Shown here piece by piece: positions 7,410-15,443 of a DNA stretch of 48,779 nucleotides; position 1 is the first letter of the stretch, and every line of letters begins with the position of its first letter. The position numbers and the translations under genes were made by a program. Below the pieces are notes generated by a model. It was not told the DNA's origin, did no database searches, and was given only the letters and a program-made list of their open reading frames with translations. The stretch covers positions 1 through 48,779 of the forward strand of contig DALYLJ010000003.1 in assembly GCA_031976395.1 (NCBI GenBank). The letters are read 5' to 3'. The DNA is from UBA11164 sp002420085. Lineage in GTDB: Bacteria > Pseudomonadota > Gammaproteobacteria > Xanthomonadales > Xanthomonadaceae.

Positions 7410-8699
7410 ATGGTCCTTCGCGAATTCCTGGTCCGGATCGGTCACTGGATCGATCGCGAGCGCTGCGAGAGTTTTGCTCGCTTCGTCTGGCATCGATTCC
7501 TCGCCGATCGCTGCTTCGAGGCGGCCGGTGCGCTCGCCTACACCACGGTGTTTGCCCTCGTGCCGGCGACTGCGCTGGCGCTCGGTGTGGTCGCCGGGTT
7601 TCCGGTGTTCCAGACCTGGACCGATCGTCTGGCTGAATTCGTGTTCACGAACTTCGTGCCGGACGCGGCCGGGGTGGTTGCCGAGTACGTGCTCCAGGCG
7701 GCGTCGGGGGTTTCCGGTCTGCCGATGCTGGCCCTGGCCGGTGTCGCCCTGGCGGCCGTGCTGACCCTGTCCGGAATCGAATCGACCTTCAATCGCATCT
7801 GGCGGGTCGAGATCGAGCGGCCGCCACTGATCCGCTTCCTGGTTTATTGGACGGTGCTGACCCTGGGCATCCTGCTGGCGCTTGGCAGTGTCGCGCTGTC
7901 GTCCTACCTGTTCTCCCTGCCGCTGTTCGCCGACAGCGCCGACAGCGGCAGTCCGCTGTTGCAGATCGTTCCGACCCTGGTGGCCCTGCTCGGATTCACC
8001 CTGGCCTACATGGTCGTGCCAAACCGTGTGGTCGCCTTCCGCAATGCCTTGATCGGCGGTCTGCTGGCGACCGCCCTGTTCGAGTTGGCCAAGTACGGGC
8101 TGGCCGAATACCTGCGCAGGATTCCGACCTATCGGGAGATCTATGGCGCGCTGGCGGTGGTGCCGATCTTCCTGCTGTGGGTCTATCTGAGCTGGGTGGC
8201 GGTGTTGCTCGGGGCTTCGCTGGCGGCGTCGCTCTCGGCGTTTCGCTTCCAGCCGAGCGCCATGCGCCTGCCGCCAGGCCATGAGCTGTACGCGATGCTG
8301 CGCCTGCTGGCCCGTTTTCGGGCGGCCCATCGGCTCGGTCGCAGTCTCGACACGGTCCAGCTATCGGCCCTGGAGCCAAGCCTGGACGACGACCTTCGTC
8401 AGCATCTGCTGGCGCAACTCGAACGGCTCGGGGTGGTTGCCCAGATCGATGCCGGTGGCTGGATCCTGGCACGGGATCTGGCCGCGCTGAACTTGCGCGA
8501 GCTTTACGAAGCCGGCACTCTTCGCGTTCCCACCGTCGAGCGCCGGTTGCCTGGTGCCGACGACCCGATCGGTCGGGCGGTGATGCCGGTCATCGAATCG
8601 CTGCGCGCGCCGCTGCGCGAGCGTCTGGATCGGCCGCTGGCCGAACTGTTGGCCGAAACCGAGTCATCGAACCCAATCAGCAAGGAGCTTTCCACATGA
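7410..8699 (+). CDS. yihY: YihY/BrkB family inner-membrane protein
   Basis: 429 aa. The N-terminal 290 residues hold six predicted membrane segments with the family motifs AGALAYTTVFALVP (about residue 39), LTLSGIESTFNRIWRV and VPNRVVAFRNALIGGL; LYGALAVVPIFLLWVY-like sequence follows. The C-terminal 130 residues are soluble and resemble the winged-helix extension found in the longer family members. The protein was once annotated as ribonuclease BN, which is wrong. Its function is unknown (possibly transport or lipid-related). Its stop overlaps the next ATG by 4 bp (8696-8699), so it is coupled to the thioredoxin-like lipoprotein. Confidence 0.9.
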   Translation: MVLREFLVRIGHWIDRERCESFARFVWHRFLADRCFEAAGALAYTTVFALVPATALALGVVAGFPVFQTWTDRLAEFVFTNFVPDAAGVVAEYVLQAASGVSGLPMLALAGVALAAVLTLSGIESTFNRIWRVEIERPPLIRFLVYWTVLTLGILLALGSVALSSYLFSLPLFADSADSGSPLLQIVPTLVALLGFTLAYMVVPNRVVAFRNALIGGLLATALFELAKYGLAEYLRRIPTYREIYGALAVVPIFLLWVYLSWVAVLLGASLAASLSAFRFQPSAMRLPPGHELYAMLRLLARFRAAHRLGRSLDTVQLSALEPSLDDDLRQHLLAQLERLGVVAQIDAGGWILARDLAALNLRELYEAGTLRVPTVERRLPGADDPIGRAVMPVIESLRAPLRERLDRPLAELLAETESSNPISKELST

Positions 8700-9283
8700 G
8701 CCGTTCCACCATTCGCCACTGCCTTCTTGCACTGGCCTGCCTGGCATTGCTGGCGTGTGCCGGTGAGTCCGACCCGACCGGGGCGGCAACCGCTGCCTCC
8801 GACGAGCCGGCCGGGCCGGCCGCACAGACCACGGCCGATGTCGGTGCCGACGCCGGTGCGAGCGTCGAGGGCGGGGCCGCACTGAGTTTGCAGGTCGAGA
8901 CCCTCGACCATGGCCACTTCGATCTCGCCGAACAGCGCGGCAAGTGGGTCGTCGTCAACTACTGGGCGACCTGGTGCGCACCCTGCCTGAAGGAAATTCC
9001 CGACTTCAGCGCCTTCGATGCCGCCCGTGAGGATGTCGTGGTGATCGGCCTGGCCTACGAGGAAATTCCGGTCGACGACATGCGGGCGTTCCTGACCGAG
9101 GTGCCGGCCGGCTATCCGATCGCGATCGTCGATGTCTTCGATCCGCCGGCCGACTTCGAGCCGCCCAGGGCATTGCCCACCACCTACCTGGTCGGTCCGG
9201 ACGGCCGACTGGCAGAACGGTTCATGGGGCCGATCACCTCCGAGCAACTGGCCGAGGCGATCGCCCGGATCGGCGCCGGCTGA
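8696..9283 (+). CDS. TlpA/ResA-like thioredoxin-fold lipoprotein
   Basis: 195 aa. A lipoprotein signal ends in LLAC with C21 as the lipidated cysteine. An Ala/Asp-rich linker of about 40 residues follows, then a thioredoxin-like domain with the redox motif WCAPC (C94, C97), the cis-proline region ALPTTYLVGPDG, and a C-terminal helix. It is therefore a membrane-anchored periplasmic thiol-disulfide reductase or oxidase of the TlpA/ResA type. It is translationally coupled to yihY and precedes acylphosphatase by 3 bp. Client proteins are unknown; no cytochrome c maturation genes are nearby. Confidence 0.9.
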   Translation: MSRSTIRHCLLALACLALLACAGESDPTGAATAASDEPAGPAAQTTADVGADAGASVEGGAALSLQVETLDHGHFDLAEQRGKWVVVNYWATWCAPCLKEIPDFSAFDAAREDVVVIGLAYEEIPVDDMRAFLTEVPAGYPIAIVDVFDPPADFEPPRALPTTYLVGPDGRLAERFMGPITSEQLAEAIARIGAG

Positions 9284-9286
9284 GCG

Positions 9287-9553
9287 ATGGCCACACTCGG
9301 CTGGCGGATTTCCGGGCGGGTGCAGGGGGTCTGCTTCCGCGCCGGCACCCGTGAGCAGGCGCTTCGGCTCGGCTTGGTCGGACGTGCCGTCAATTGCGCG
9401 GATGGCACGGTCGAAGTCCATGCCGAGGGCGAGCCGGCCGCACTCGATGCCCTGGAACGCTGGCTCTGGCAAGGGCCGCCGGCCGCCCAGGTGACGGCGG
9501 TCGAGCGTCTGCCGGGGCGAGCCATGTGCGGCCCCGGCTTCGTGACCGGCTGA
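9287..9553 (+). CDS. acyP: Acylphosphatase
   Basis: 88 aa, the usual size. The catalytic pair is present: R18 in the phosphate loop GRVQGVCFRAGT and N36 in VGRAVNCADGTVEV. It hydrolyses carboxyl-phosphate bonds such as acetyl-phosphate in the cytoplasm. It starts 3 bp after the TlpA-like stop and ends the three-gene plus-strand operon. Confidence 0.95.
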   Translation: MATLGWRISGRVQGVCFRAGTREQALRLGLVGRAVNCADGTVEVHAEGEPAALDALERWLWQGPPAAQVTAVERLPGRAMCGPGFVTG

Positions 9554-9775
9554 GGGCGTGGCCAGCAACCGTCGGCGTTCGCGCGGGGCGATTGCGGTGC
9601 TGGAGATGTTGAGCGACCGGCGCGCCAGGGTAGGGTGGCTACGGTCGAGCATGCAGTTGTGTGATCGGTCGGGTGGATGCGAGCATGCGCCGGACTCGCG
9701 GGCTCGGAATCGCCTGGACAGTGGTCTTTCGAGGTTTCCATTGCGGCATCGCTCTGCGCGCAAGGCATTCGTCAC
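9554..9775. other. Gap at the left border of the AAA-DUF4276 island, no gene seen
   Basis: 222 bp with less G+C than the upstream operon and no convincing protein frame. It must hold the promoter of the ATPase gene, but no clear -10/-35 pair is seen. No terminal repeats, tRNA end or integrase gene mark an insertion border. Confidence 0.5.
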
Positions 9776-10981
9776 ATGAACAATTCCGTTTTTCTTCAGC
9801 GAGTCGTTCTGCGCAATTACCGGAGCATCGGTCATTGTGATGTTCGGCTCGGACCGTTGACCTATCTGGTCGGCGCCAACGGTTCCGGCAAGAGCAATTT
9901 TCTGGATGCGATGCACCTCGTCCGCGATGCCTTGGCTGGATCGCTCGACAATGCGTTGAACGAGCGAGGTGGCCTGAGCGAGGTTCGACGGCGGTCAGGT
10001 GGTCATCCCACTCATTTCGGAATCCGTCTGGATTTTCGGCTGGCCAGTGGCCAGCAGGGTCATTTTGCCTTCGATATCGGGGCGCTCAAGGAGCGTGCTT
10101 ACGCCGTCCAGCGAGAAGAGTGCGTGATTGGTGGGATCGGGAAGGGACCGTACTATCGGATAGAGCAGGGCGAGTTGCGTGGGTGCAGCGAATCGAGCTT
10201 CCCGGTGGTCACAGCCGATCGCCTGGCCTTGGTGGCCGCCTCCGGTCTGGCGGCGTTCCGGCCGGTGTTCAATGCATTGATCTCGATGAGTTTCTACAAC
10301 CTCAACCCCAGACTGATGCGCGATCTGCAAAAGCCGCAGGAAGGACGTCTGCTCAAGCCTGCCGGCGAGAACATTGCCAGTGTTATCGGCCACCTGGAGC
10401 GTGTCGACGGTGGACAGATGGAGATCGTCACCGAGTACCTGCAAACCGTGGTGCCGATGGTCCAAGGAGTCGAGCGCAAGCAGATCGGTCCTATGGAAAC
10501 ATTGGAATTTCGGCAGGATATGGCGGGTTCCCGGGATCCGTGGCGATTTCTTGCCCAGAACATGTCGGATGGCACACTGCGCGCACTCGGTGTTCTGGTG
10601 GCCCTGTTCCAAGGCAATCGTGACTATTCGCCCACGGTGGTCGGCATTGAGGAACCGGAGACCGCGCTGCATCCGGTTGCCAGCAGCGCATTGCGTGAGG
10701 CATTGGTGAGGGCGTCCCGGCACACCCAGGTGATCGTGACCAGTCACAGCCCGGACCTGCTGGATGATCGTGAAATTCCGGCAGATGCCATTCTCGCGGT
10801 CATTGCCGAAGGCGGTGAAACGCGCATCGCGCCGATCGATGATGCTTCGCGGGAGGTCATGCGCGAACATCTGTTCACGGCAGGTGAGTTGCTGCGACTC
10901 GACCAACTGGCGCCTGATCGCAACCATCTCGCCAAGCAGCAGCAGAGACAGGCTGATCTGTTCGGGGACGTCGAGCAATGA
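9776..10981 (+). CDS. AAA family ATPase (ABC/RecF-like, AAA_21 type), partner of DUF4276
   Basis: 401 aa. It opens with LQRVVLRNYRSIGHCDV, typical of RecF/OLD-like ATPases, then Walker A GANGSGKS (residues 33-40). The ABC-type signature region reads LAQNMSDGTLRALGVL, Walker B is VVGIEEPETALHP (about 288-300), and the switch His lies in VIVTSHSPDLLD (about 319-330). No nuclease or TOPRIM domain is fused; that role is probably supplied by the next gene, whose ATG overlaps this stop (ATGA, 10978-10981). ATG 9776 is the first start that gives the family N-terminus. Base composition is lower in G+C than neighbours (33 of 60 bases in 10501-10560). Related ATPases act in anti-phage pairs such as PARIS, AbiL/RloAB and OLD-Gabija; a defence role is inference. 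Confidence 0.9.
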   Translation: MNNSVFLQRVVLRNYRSIGHCDVRLGPLTYLVGANGSGKSNFLDAMHLVRDALAGSLDNALNERGGLSEVRRRSGGHPTHFGIRLDFRLASGQQGHFAFDIGALKERAYAVQREECVIGGIGKGPYYRIEQGELRGCSESSFPVVTADRLALVAASGLAAFRPVFNALISMSFYNLNPRLMRDLQKPQEGRLLKPAGENIASVIGHLERVDGGQMEIVTEYLQTVVPMVQGVERKQIGPMETLEFRQDMAGSRDPWRFLAQNMSDGTLRALGVLVALFQGNRDYSPTVVGIEEPETALHPVASSALREALVRASRHTQVIVTSHSPDLLDDREIPADAILAVIAEGGETRIAPIDDASREVMREHLFTAGELLRLDQLAPDRNHLAKQQQRQADLFGDVEQ

Positions 10982-11577
10982 AGGTTATCTGCATCGTCGA
11001 GGGCGATGGTGAAGTGGCTGCCCTGCCGATATTGTTGCGGCGCATCGCCCAACAGTACACGCCGAGCGTGTTCCCGGAATTGCCCAAGCCGATTCGTGTT
11101 CGTCGCGATCGCTTTCTGAGGCGCGACGACGAATTTCGCCGTCACCTTCTGCTGGCTGCCGGGCAATGCGGTCAGGACGGGTGGATTCTGGTGTTGCTCG
11201 ATGCCGATGACGATTGCCCGGTGGACCTGAGCGTTGAGATCGTTCAACGTGCTCGGGAGTGTGTTCCGCACCGGGCCGTTTCGGTGGTCGTGGCGAGTCG
11301 CGAGTACGAAGCCTGGCTGATCGCTGCTGCGGCATCCCTGCACGGATATCGTGGTTTCGAGTGTGTACCGGACGATGCGGTCGATCCGGATCGGCTGCGC
11401 AATGCCAAGGGCTGGATCAAGGCACGGATGGGCGGCGCGGGCTATGGCGAGACGACCGATCTGCCAGCATTCACGGCCCGGATGGATGTGGAGCAGGCCT
11501 ACCATCGCAGCCGTTCGTTCCGCAAACTCTGCACCGAATGGTGCCGGCGGACATCCGCTTCGACTCAGCCGGAATAG
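10978..11577 (+). CDS. DUF4276 family protein (TOPRIM-like), second gene of the ATPase pair
   Basis: 199 aa. The N-terminus VICIVEGDGEVAAL carries acidic residues E8 and E12 at the position of the TOPRIM glutamate. The second strand reads ILVLLDADDDCP (D75-D79), matching a TOPRIM DxD-type metal site, and SREYEAWLIAAAASL (about 107-121) is the DUF4276 hallmark. The C-terminal half has the conserved RNAKGWIK and FRKLCTEW stretches. It is thus a probable metal-dependent nuclease-like effector regulated by the upstream ATPase, analogous to AriB/RloB/AbiLii. Its last 13 bp overlap the 3' end of the converging acyltransferase gene. Family assignment strong; enzymatic activity untested. Confidence 0.9.
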   Translation: MKVICIVEGDGEVAALPILLRRIAQQYTPSVFPELPKPIRVRRDRFLRRDDEFRRHLLLAAGQCGQDGWILVLLDADDDCPVDLSVEIVQRARECVPHRAVSVVVASREYEAWLIAAAASLHGYRGFECVPDDAVDPDRLRNAKGWIKARMGGAGYGETTDLPAFTARMDVEQAYHRSRSFRKLCTEWCRRTSASTQPE

Positions 11578-12500
11578 GGCGAATCCGTGCCATTCGGTTG
11601 GCGCTTGAATCGGCGATGCAGCCAGAGGTATTCGGCCGGGGCGCGTCGGACCATGGCTTCGATCTCGGCCATGACCCGAGCGGTGTCGGCGACCGGGTCG
11701 GGGCCGGGGAAGTCTGCCAGTGGTGTGCCCAGTTCGATGGCGAAGCCGTGTGCGGTGCGCCGGTGGCGGAACGGGATCACCTGGGCGCCGGACAGACGGG
11801 CCAGTTGGTGGGTCGAGGTCAGGCTCCAGGCCGGCCGTCCGAAGAACGGGACGAAGGTGCTGTCGCCGCGCAGACTGTCCTGGTCGGGGGCGAACCAGAG
11901 CACGCCGCCCTGTCGCAGGTAACGCACGGCCGGGCGCAGGGCGTCGCGCGGGAATACCGTTTCGGCGTACCGGCGCCGTCCGCTCTCGATCGCCCAGTCG
12001 AGCGCGGGTGAGCGGATCGGCCGGTACATCGCGGCGGCACGGGTGTGCTGGCACAGCAGCCGGCCGCACAACTCGAAGTGCATGAAGTGGCCGGACAGCA
12101 GGATCACCCCACGCCCTTCGGCGCGCGCGGCGGCCAGGTGTTCGAGCCCGTGCCACTCCACCCGCGATGCGAGGTCGCCCAGGTGTCCCCACCAGGCGCG
12201 CATGAAGTCGAAGGCGCCACGACCGATCTCGCCGAAATTGCGGCGGACCAGGTGAGCGCGCTGGGCATCGTCGAGTTCGGGGAAGCACAGTTCGATGTTG
12301 CGCTCGACCACCCGGCGGCGCGTTCGCGCCAGTCGATACAGGGCTGCGCCCAGGGCGCAGCCGAGCCAGCGTTGCAGACGTTCGGGCAGCCGGGCGAGGA
12401 CGACGGCTGCGGCCAGCGCCAGCCAGACCGGCCAGGTCGCGGGGTGCAGCGGAGCCGGGGGGAGCGCCGTGGTGGCGTTGGGTGGGGCGGGGCCGGACAT
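11565..12500 (-). CDS. LpxL/HtrB-family lipid A acyltransferase
   Basis: 311 aa. After a hydrophobic N-terminal segment (about residues 22-42) comes RRRVVERNIELCFPEL, typical of the family. The catalytic HX4(D/E) motif is seen as HFMHFE, preceded by GRGVILLSG, and GGVLWFAPDQD and VPFFGRPA follow. These inner-membrane enzymes add secondary acyl chains to Kdo2-lipid IV(A). Divergent waaA, 75 bp away, makes the Kdo-lipid acceptor, which fits. Whether it is LpxL (lauroyl) or LpxM (myristoyl) type cannot be decided. The stop lies inside the DUF4276 gene. Confidence 0.92.
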   Translation of the reverse strand: MSGPAPPNATTALPPAPLHPATWPVWLALAAAVVLARLPERLQRWLGCALGAALYRLARTRRRVVERNIELCFPELDDAQRAHLVRRNFGEIGRGAFDFMRAWWGHLGDLASRVEWHGLEHLAAARAEGRGVILLSGHFMHFELCGRLLCQHTRAAAMYRPIRSPALDWAIESGRRRYAETVFPRDALRPAVRYLRQGGVLWFAPDQDSLRGDSTFVPFFGRPAWSLTSTHQLARLSGAQVIPFRHRRTAHGFAIELGTPLADFPGPDPVADTARVMAEIEAMVRRAPAEYLWLHRRFKRQPNGTDSPYSG

Positions 12501-12509
12501 CGCGCTGCG

Positions 12510-12515
12510 ATTCTA
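12510..12515 (-). promoter_or_regulatory. -10 element of the lpxL-like gene
   Basis: Reads TAGAAT on the minus strand, 9 nt before ATG 12500, so the mRNA leader would be only a few nucleotides. No Shine-Dalgarno is present. Confidence 0.5.
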
Positions 12516-12562
12516 ACCCGCAGCCGGTCGGCTTGCCGGTCGCTGCGGCCGACGATGCCGGC

Positions 12563-12568
12563 TATGCT
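12563..12568 (+). promoter_or_regulatory. -10 element of waaA
   Basis: TATGCT, 7 nt before ATG 12576, within a 17-bp stretch (12553-12569) that recurs exactly at the diguanylate cyclase promoter (44872-44888, minus strand). Confidence 0.5.
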
Positions 12569-12575
12569 TGTCGCG

Positions 12576-13892
12576 ATGAATCGAAGCCGTTCGCTGCGCC
12601 TGGTTCGGGCGCTCTATTCGCTGGCCCTGTATCTGGCCCTGCCGGCGATCCTCTACCACCTGATCTGGCGCGGCTTTCGCTATCGCGATTACCTGCGGCG
12701 CTGGCCCGAGCGCTTTGGTTTCTTCGAGCCGCCGTCGTCGGCAGATCGACCGACGATCTGGCTGCATGCGGTTTCGGTCGGTGAGGTCAATGCTGCGACC
12801 GCCCTGGTCGAGGCGCTGTTTGCCCGCTATCCGGATCATCGGATCGCGCTGACCTGCTTCACGCCGACCGCATCCGAGCGGATCCAGGCACTGTGGGGCG
12901 ATCGGGTCTGGCATGGCTATGCGCCCTATGACCTTCCGGATGCGGTGGCGCGATTCCTCAATCGACTGCGTCCGTCGCTGGCGATCATCATGGAAACCGA
13001 GATCTGGCCGAATCTGTACCTCGGCTGTGCGGCACGCGGGATTCCGCTGGCGATCGCCAACGCTCGGCTCTCCGCACGCTCCTTGCACGGCTATCGGCCG
13101 GTTCGGCGAATCATGGCCGGCATCCTGGAAACGGCGGCGGTGGTCGCCGCGCAGTCGGAACTCGATGCCGAACGATTGCGTTCGCTCGGTGCTCGTGGCG
13201 AGGCGGTGGCGGCGGTCGGCAATCTGAAGTACGACATGGAGGTGCCGCCGCAGTTGTTCGTGCGGGCGGTGCAACGGCGTGCCCGCATCGGCACACGGCC
13301 GGTCTGGATCGCGGCCAGTACCCACGCCGACGAGGAGTCGGCGGTGCTGGCGATCCATCGCCGAGTGCTGGCCAGTCACGGCAATGCCCTGCTGCTGTGG
13401 GCGCCGCGACATCCCGAACGGTTTGCCCCGGTGATCGGACAGGTGCGGGCGACCGGCTGGCGGATTCGCGTGCGCAGCAGCGACGGTGAACCGGATGCCG
13501 CGTGTGGCTGTTTCGTGGTCGATAGTCTGGGCGAACTGCTCGATTTCTATGCCTGTGCCGACGTTGCTTTCGTCGGCGGCAGCGTGCAGCCGGTCGGTGG
13601 TCACAACGTCCTGGAGCCGGCAGCACTGGCGGTGCCGGTGGTGGTCGGGCCGCACATGTTCAATTTTGCCGAGGTGGCGGAATTACTGGAAGCGGCCGGC
13701 GGGCTGCGCCGGCTCCCGGACATCGCTGCCCTGACGGATGCCGTGCTCGGCCTGCTGGACGATCCGGTCGCCCGTCATGCCATGGGCCATGCCGGAGCCG
13801 CCCTGGTGGCGACCCAGCGTGGCGCGGTGGCGCGCACGCTGGATCGGATCACCGACTGCTATCGGCCGATCGGTGCCGACCGTCGCCCCTGA
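12576..13892 (+). CDS. waaA: 3-deoxy-D-manno-octulosonic acid (Kdo) transferase
   Basis: 438 aa inner-membrane-associated glycosyltransferase that adds Kdo to lipid IV(A). The N-terminal membrane anchor is followed by WLHAVSVGEVNAA, containing the catalytic Glu of the family. Further motifs are ETEIWPNL and GNLKYDM, and the nucleotide-sugar site reads FVGGSVQPVGGHNVLEPA. ATG codons at 12555 and 12564 are also in frame; 12576 is chosen because it lies at the expected transcript start of a -10 hexamer at 12563-12568. The gene is divergent from the LpxL-type acyltransferase and converges on tolC. Confidence 0.93.
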   Translation: MNRSRSLRLVRALYSLALYLALPAILYHLIWRGFRYRDYLRRWPERFGFFEPPSSADRPTIWLHAVSVGEVNAATALVEALFARYPDHRIALTCFTPTASERIQALWGDRVWHGYAPYDLPDAVARFLNRLRPSLAIIMETEIWPNLYLGCAARGIPLAIANARLSARSLHGYRPVRRIMAGILETAAVVAAQSELDAERLRSLGARGEAVAAVGNLKYDMEVPPQLFVRAVQRRARIGTRPVWIAASTHADEESAVLAIHRRVLASHGNALLLWAPRHPERFAPVIGQVRATGWRIRVRSSDGEPDAACGCFVVDSLGELLDFYACADVAFVGGSVQPVGGHNVLEPAALAVPVVVGPHMFNFAEVAELLEAAGGLRRLPDIAALTDAVLGLLDDPVARHAMGHAGAALVATQRGAVARTLDRITDCYRPIGADRRP

Positions 13893-13904
13893 TGTCTGGC
13901 CGGA

Positions 13905-13928
13905 TGACCGGCCTGTCTGGGCCGGTCA
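13905..13928. terminator. Hairpin between converging waaA and tolC
   Basis: TGACCGGCC-TGTCTG-GGCCGGTCA: a perfect 9-bp stem with a 6-nt loop, 12 bp after the waaA stop. No T-run follows on either strand, so intrinsic termination is not assured. Confidence 0.55.
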
Positions 13929-13963
13929 GCGGAAGCGGCGGCGGGTCGGATACCGTACACGAC

Positions 13964-15379
13964 TCAGAAGTCGCGTTCGACTTCCGGAGCGAGCAGGGCT
14001 TCGGCATCCACCACCAGTTGGGCATTGGTGGCGAGCACGTCTTCGGCGGAGATGGTTCCGGCTGACTGCTTCAGGCGCAGGCTGTTGACCATGAATTGGT
14101 TGCGGGCCAGGGCGTATTCGCGCTGGGCGCCGAACAACTGCTGCTGGCTGATCAGGACGTCCACGATGGTACGGGTGCCGACCTCGAAGCCGGCCTCGGT
14201 GGCCTCCATCGCGCTGGTTGCCGAGACCACCGCCAGTCGTCGGGCCTCGACTTCGGCGATGCCGGCGATCAGTGCCCGGAAGGCGTTGCGGGTCTGGCGG
14301 GTGACCGCGCGCCGCTGCTGTTCGGCCTGATCCTCGCTGGCGTCACGCAGGCTGACCGCCTGCCGAACCCGCGATTGGGTGGCGAAGCCGGTGAAGATCG
14401 GAACGTCCAGGCGGATGCCGATGCTGTAGCCATCGCTGGTGGATGAGCTTCTCGGAAGCAGGATGCCGCCGGTGCTGATGTCGGAGGTGTTGCCGCTCTC
14501 GCTGTAATCGACGCTGGCCGAGAGGGTCGGCAGGTGGCCGGCGCGGGCGGTTGCGATGTCGTAGTGGGCGGCTTGCAGATCGAGCAACCGAGCTTGAAGC
14601 ACCGGGTTGTTGTCCAGTGCCAGCTTGACCCACTGTTCGGACTCCGTGACCTCCGGCAGTGCCGGCTTGAATTCCGGCGAGAGGCCGCGCAGCCCGCTGA
14701 GCGGCGTGCCGGTCACCTCGGCGAGCGCTTCCAGGGAATCCTCGTAGGCATTCTGGGCAGCGATCGTGTTGGCACGGGCGGTGTCGTAGCGTGCCCGCGC
14801 TTCGTGGACGTCGGTGATCGGCGACAGGCCGACTTCCAGCCGCATTTCCGCCTGTTCGAGCTGGCGCTTGACCGAGCGCTCCTCAGCCCGCGACGAGGCC
14901 AGGGTTTCGATGGTGGTCAGCACGGCGAAGTACGCATCGGCAACCCGGACCATCAGATCGTTGCGGGCGGCGACGAAGTCGGCTTCGGCTCGCGAGGCGC
15001 GGCTGCGGCTGGCCTTCAGTCGGGTGTAGTTGCTGTGGTCGTACAGCGACTGCCGGAGGTTGAGGCTCCAGTTGCGGCTGAAGGTCTCGGCATTGCTGAC
15101 GCTGGTGCTGATGATCTCGGGGTTGATCGAGATGATCTGGGTGGCCGTCTGATCGCGTTCGGCTTCCGAGAAGTTGCCGGCGCCGCTGATCTGCGGCAGC
15201 AGGTTGGCGCGCGCCTGGACCACGTTTTCCGATTCGGCGCGCAGACGGTTTTCTGCGGCGCTCAGTTGCGGGTCGCTTTCGCTGGCGAGGTTGTAGGCTT
15301 CGACGAGGTCGGCGGCGCTCGCGGTCGATGCGCAGACGCCCAGAGCGAGGCCGATCAGTGTGGCAAGGGGCTTGTTCAT
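13964..15379 (-). CDS. tolC: TolC family outer-membrane channel protein
   Basis: 471 aa. The signal peptide ends at ASTASA-AD (residue 22). Two tandem repeats of the OEP domain follow, with long coiled coils such as AYNLASESDPQLSAAENRLR and, in the second half, RQAVSLRDASEDQAEQQ. The beta-barrel strands include FSRNWSLNLRQSLYDH and YSIGIRLDVPIFTGFA; EVGTRTIVDVLISQQQLF is the typical second-repeat motif. It forms the outer-membrane exit duct for tripartite pumps, possibly including the RND pump encoded at 16.9-21.1 kb. It follows pcm by 64 bp on the same strand, the usual gammaproteobacterial order. Confidence 0.95.
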   Translation of the reverse strand: MNKPLATLIGLALGVCASTASAADLVEAYNLASESDPQLSAAENRLRAESENVVQARANLLPQISGAGNFSEAERDQTATQIISINPEIISTSVSNAETFSRNWSLNLRQSLYDHSNYTRLKASRSRASRAEADFVAARNDLMVRVADAYFAVLTTIETLASSRAEERSVKRQLEQAEMRLEVGLSPITDVHEARARYDTARANTIAAQNAYEDSLEALAEVTGTPLSGLRGLSPEFKPALPEVTESEQWVKLALDNNPVLQARLLDLQAAHYDIATARAGHLPTLSASVDYSESGNTSDISTGGILLPRSSSTSDGYSIGIRLDVPIFTGFATQSRVRQAVSLRDASEDQAEQQRRAVTRQTRNAFRALIAGIAEVEARRLAVVSATSAMEATEAGFEVGTRTIVDVLISQQQLFGAQREYALARNQFMVNSLRLKQSAGTISAEDVLATNAQLVVDAEALLAPEVERDF

Positions 15380-15443
15380 TTCCAGTATCCGCAGGCGAGA
15401 GTCGGGAGGGCAGGGAACGATGACTGGGTGTGCAGGCCCAGCC

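Noticed and set aside
7410..8699. Ribonuclease BN
   Set aside because: An old annotation of the YihY/BrkB family; the protein is a polytopic membrane protein without a metallo-beta-lactamase RNase domain.
9776..11577. Assignment of the ATPase pair as PARIS or Gabija
   Set aside because: The second gene matches DUF4276, not DUF4435 (AriB) or a UvrD-like helicase (GajB), and the ATPase lacks the fused TOPRIM domain of GajA/OLD.
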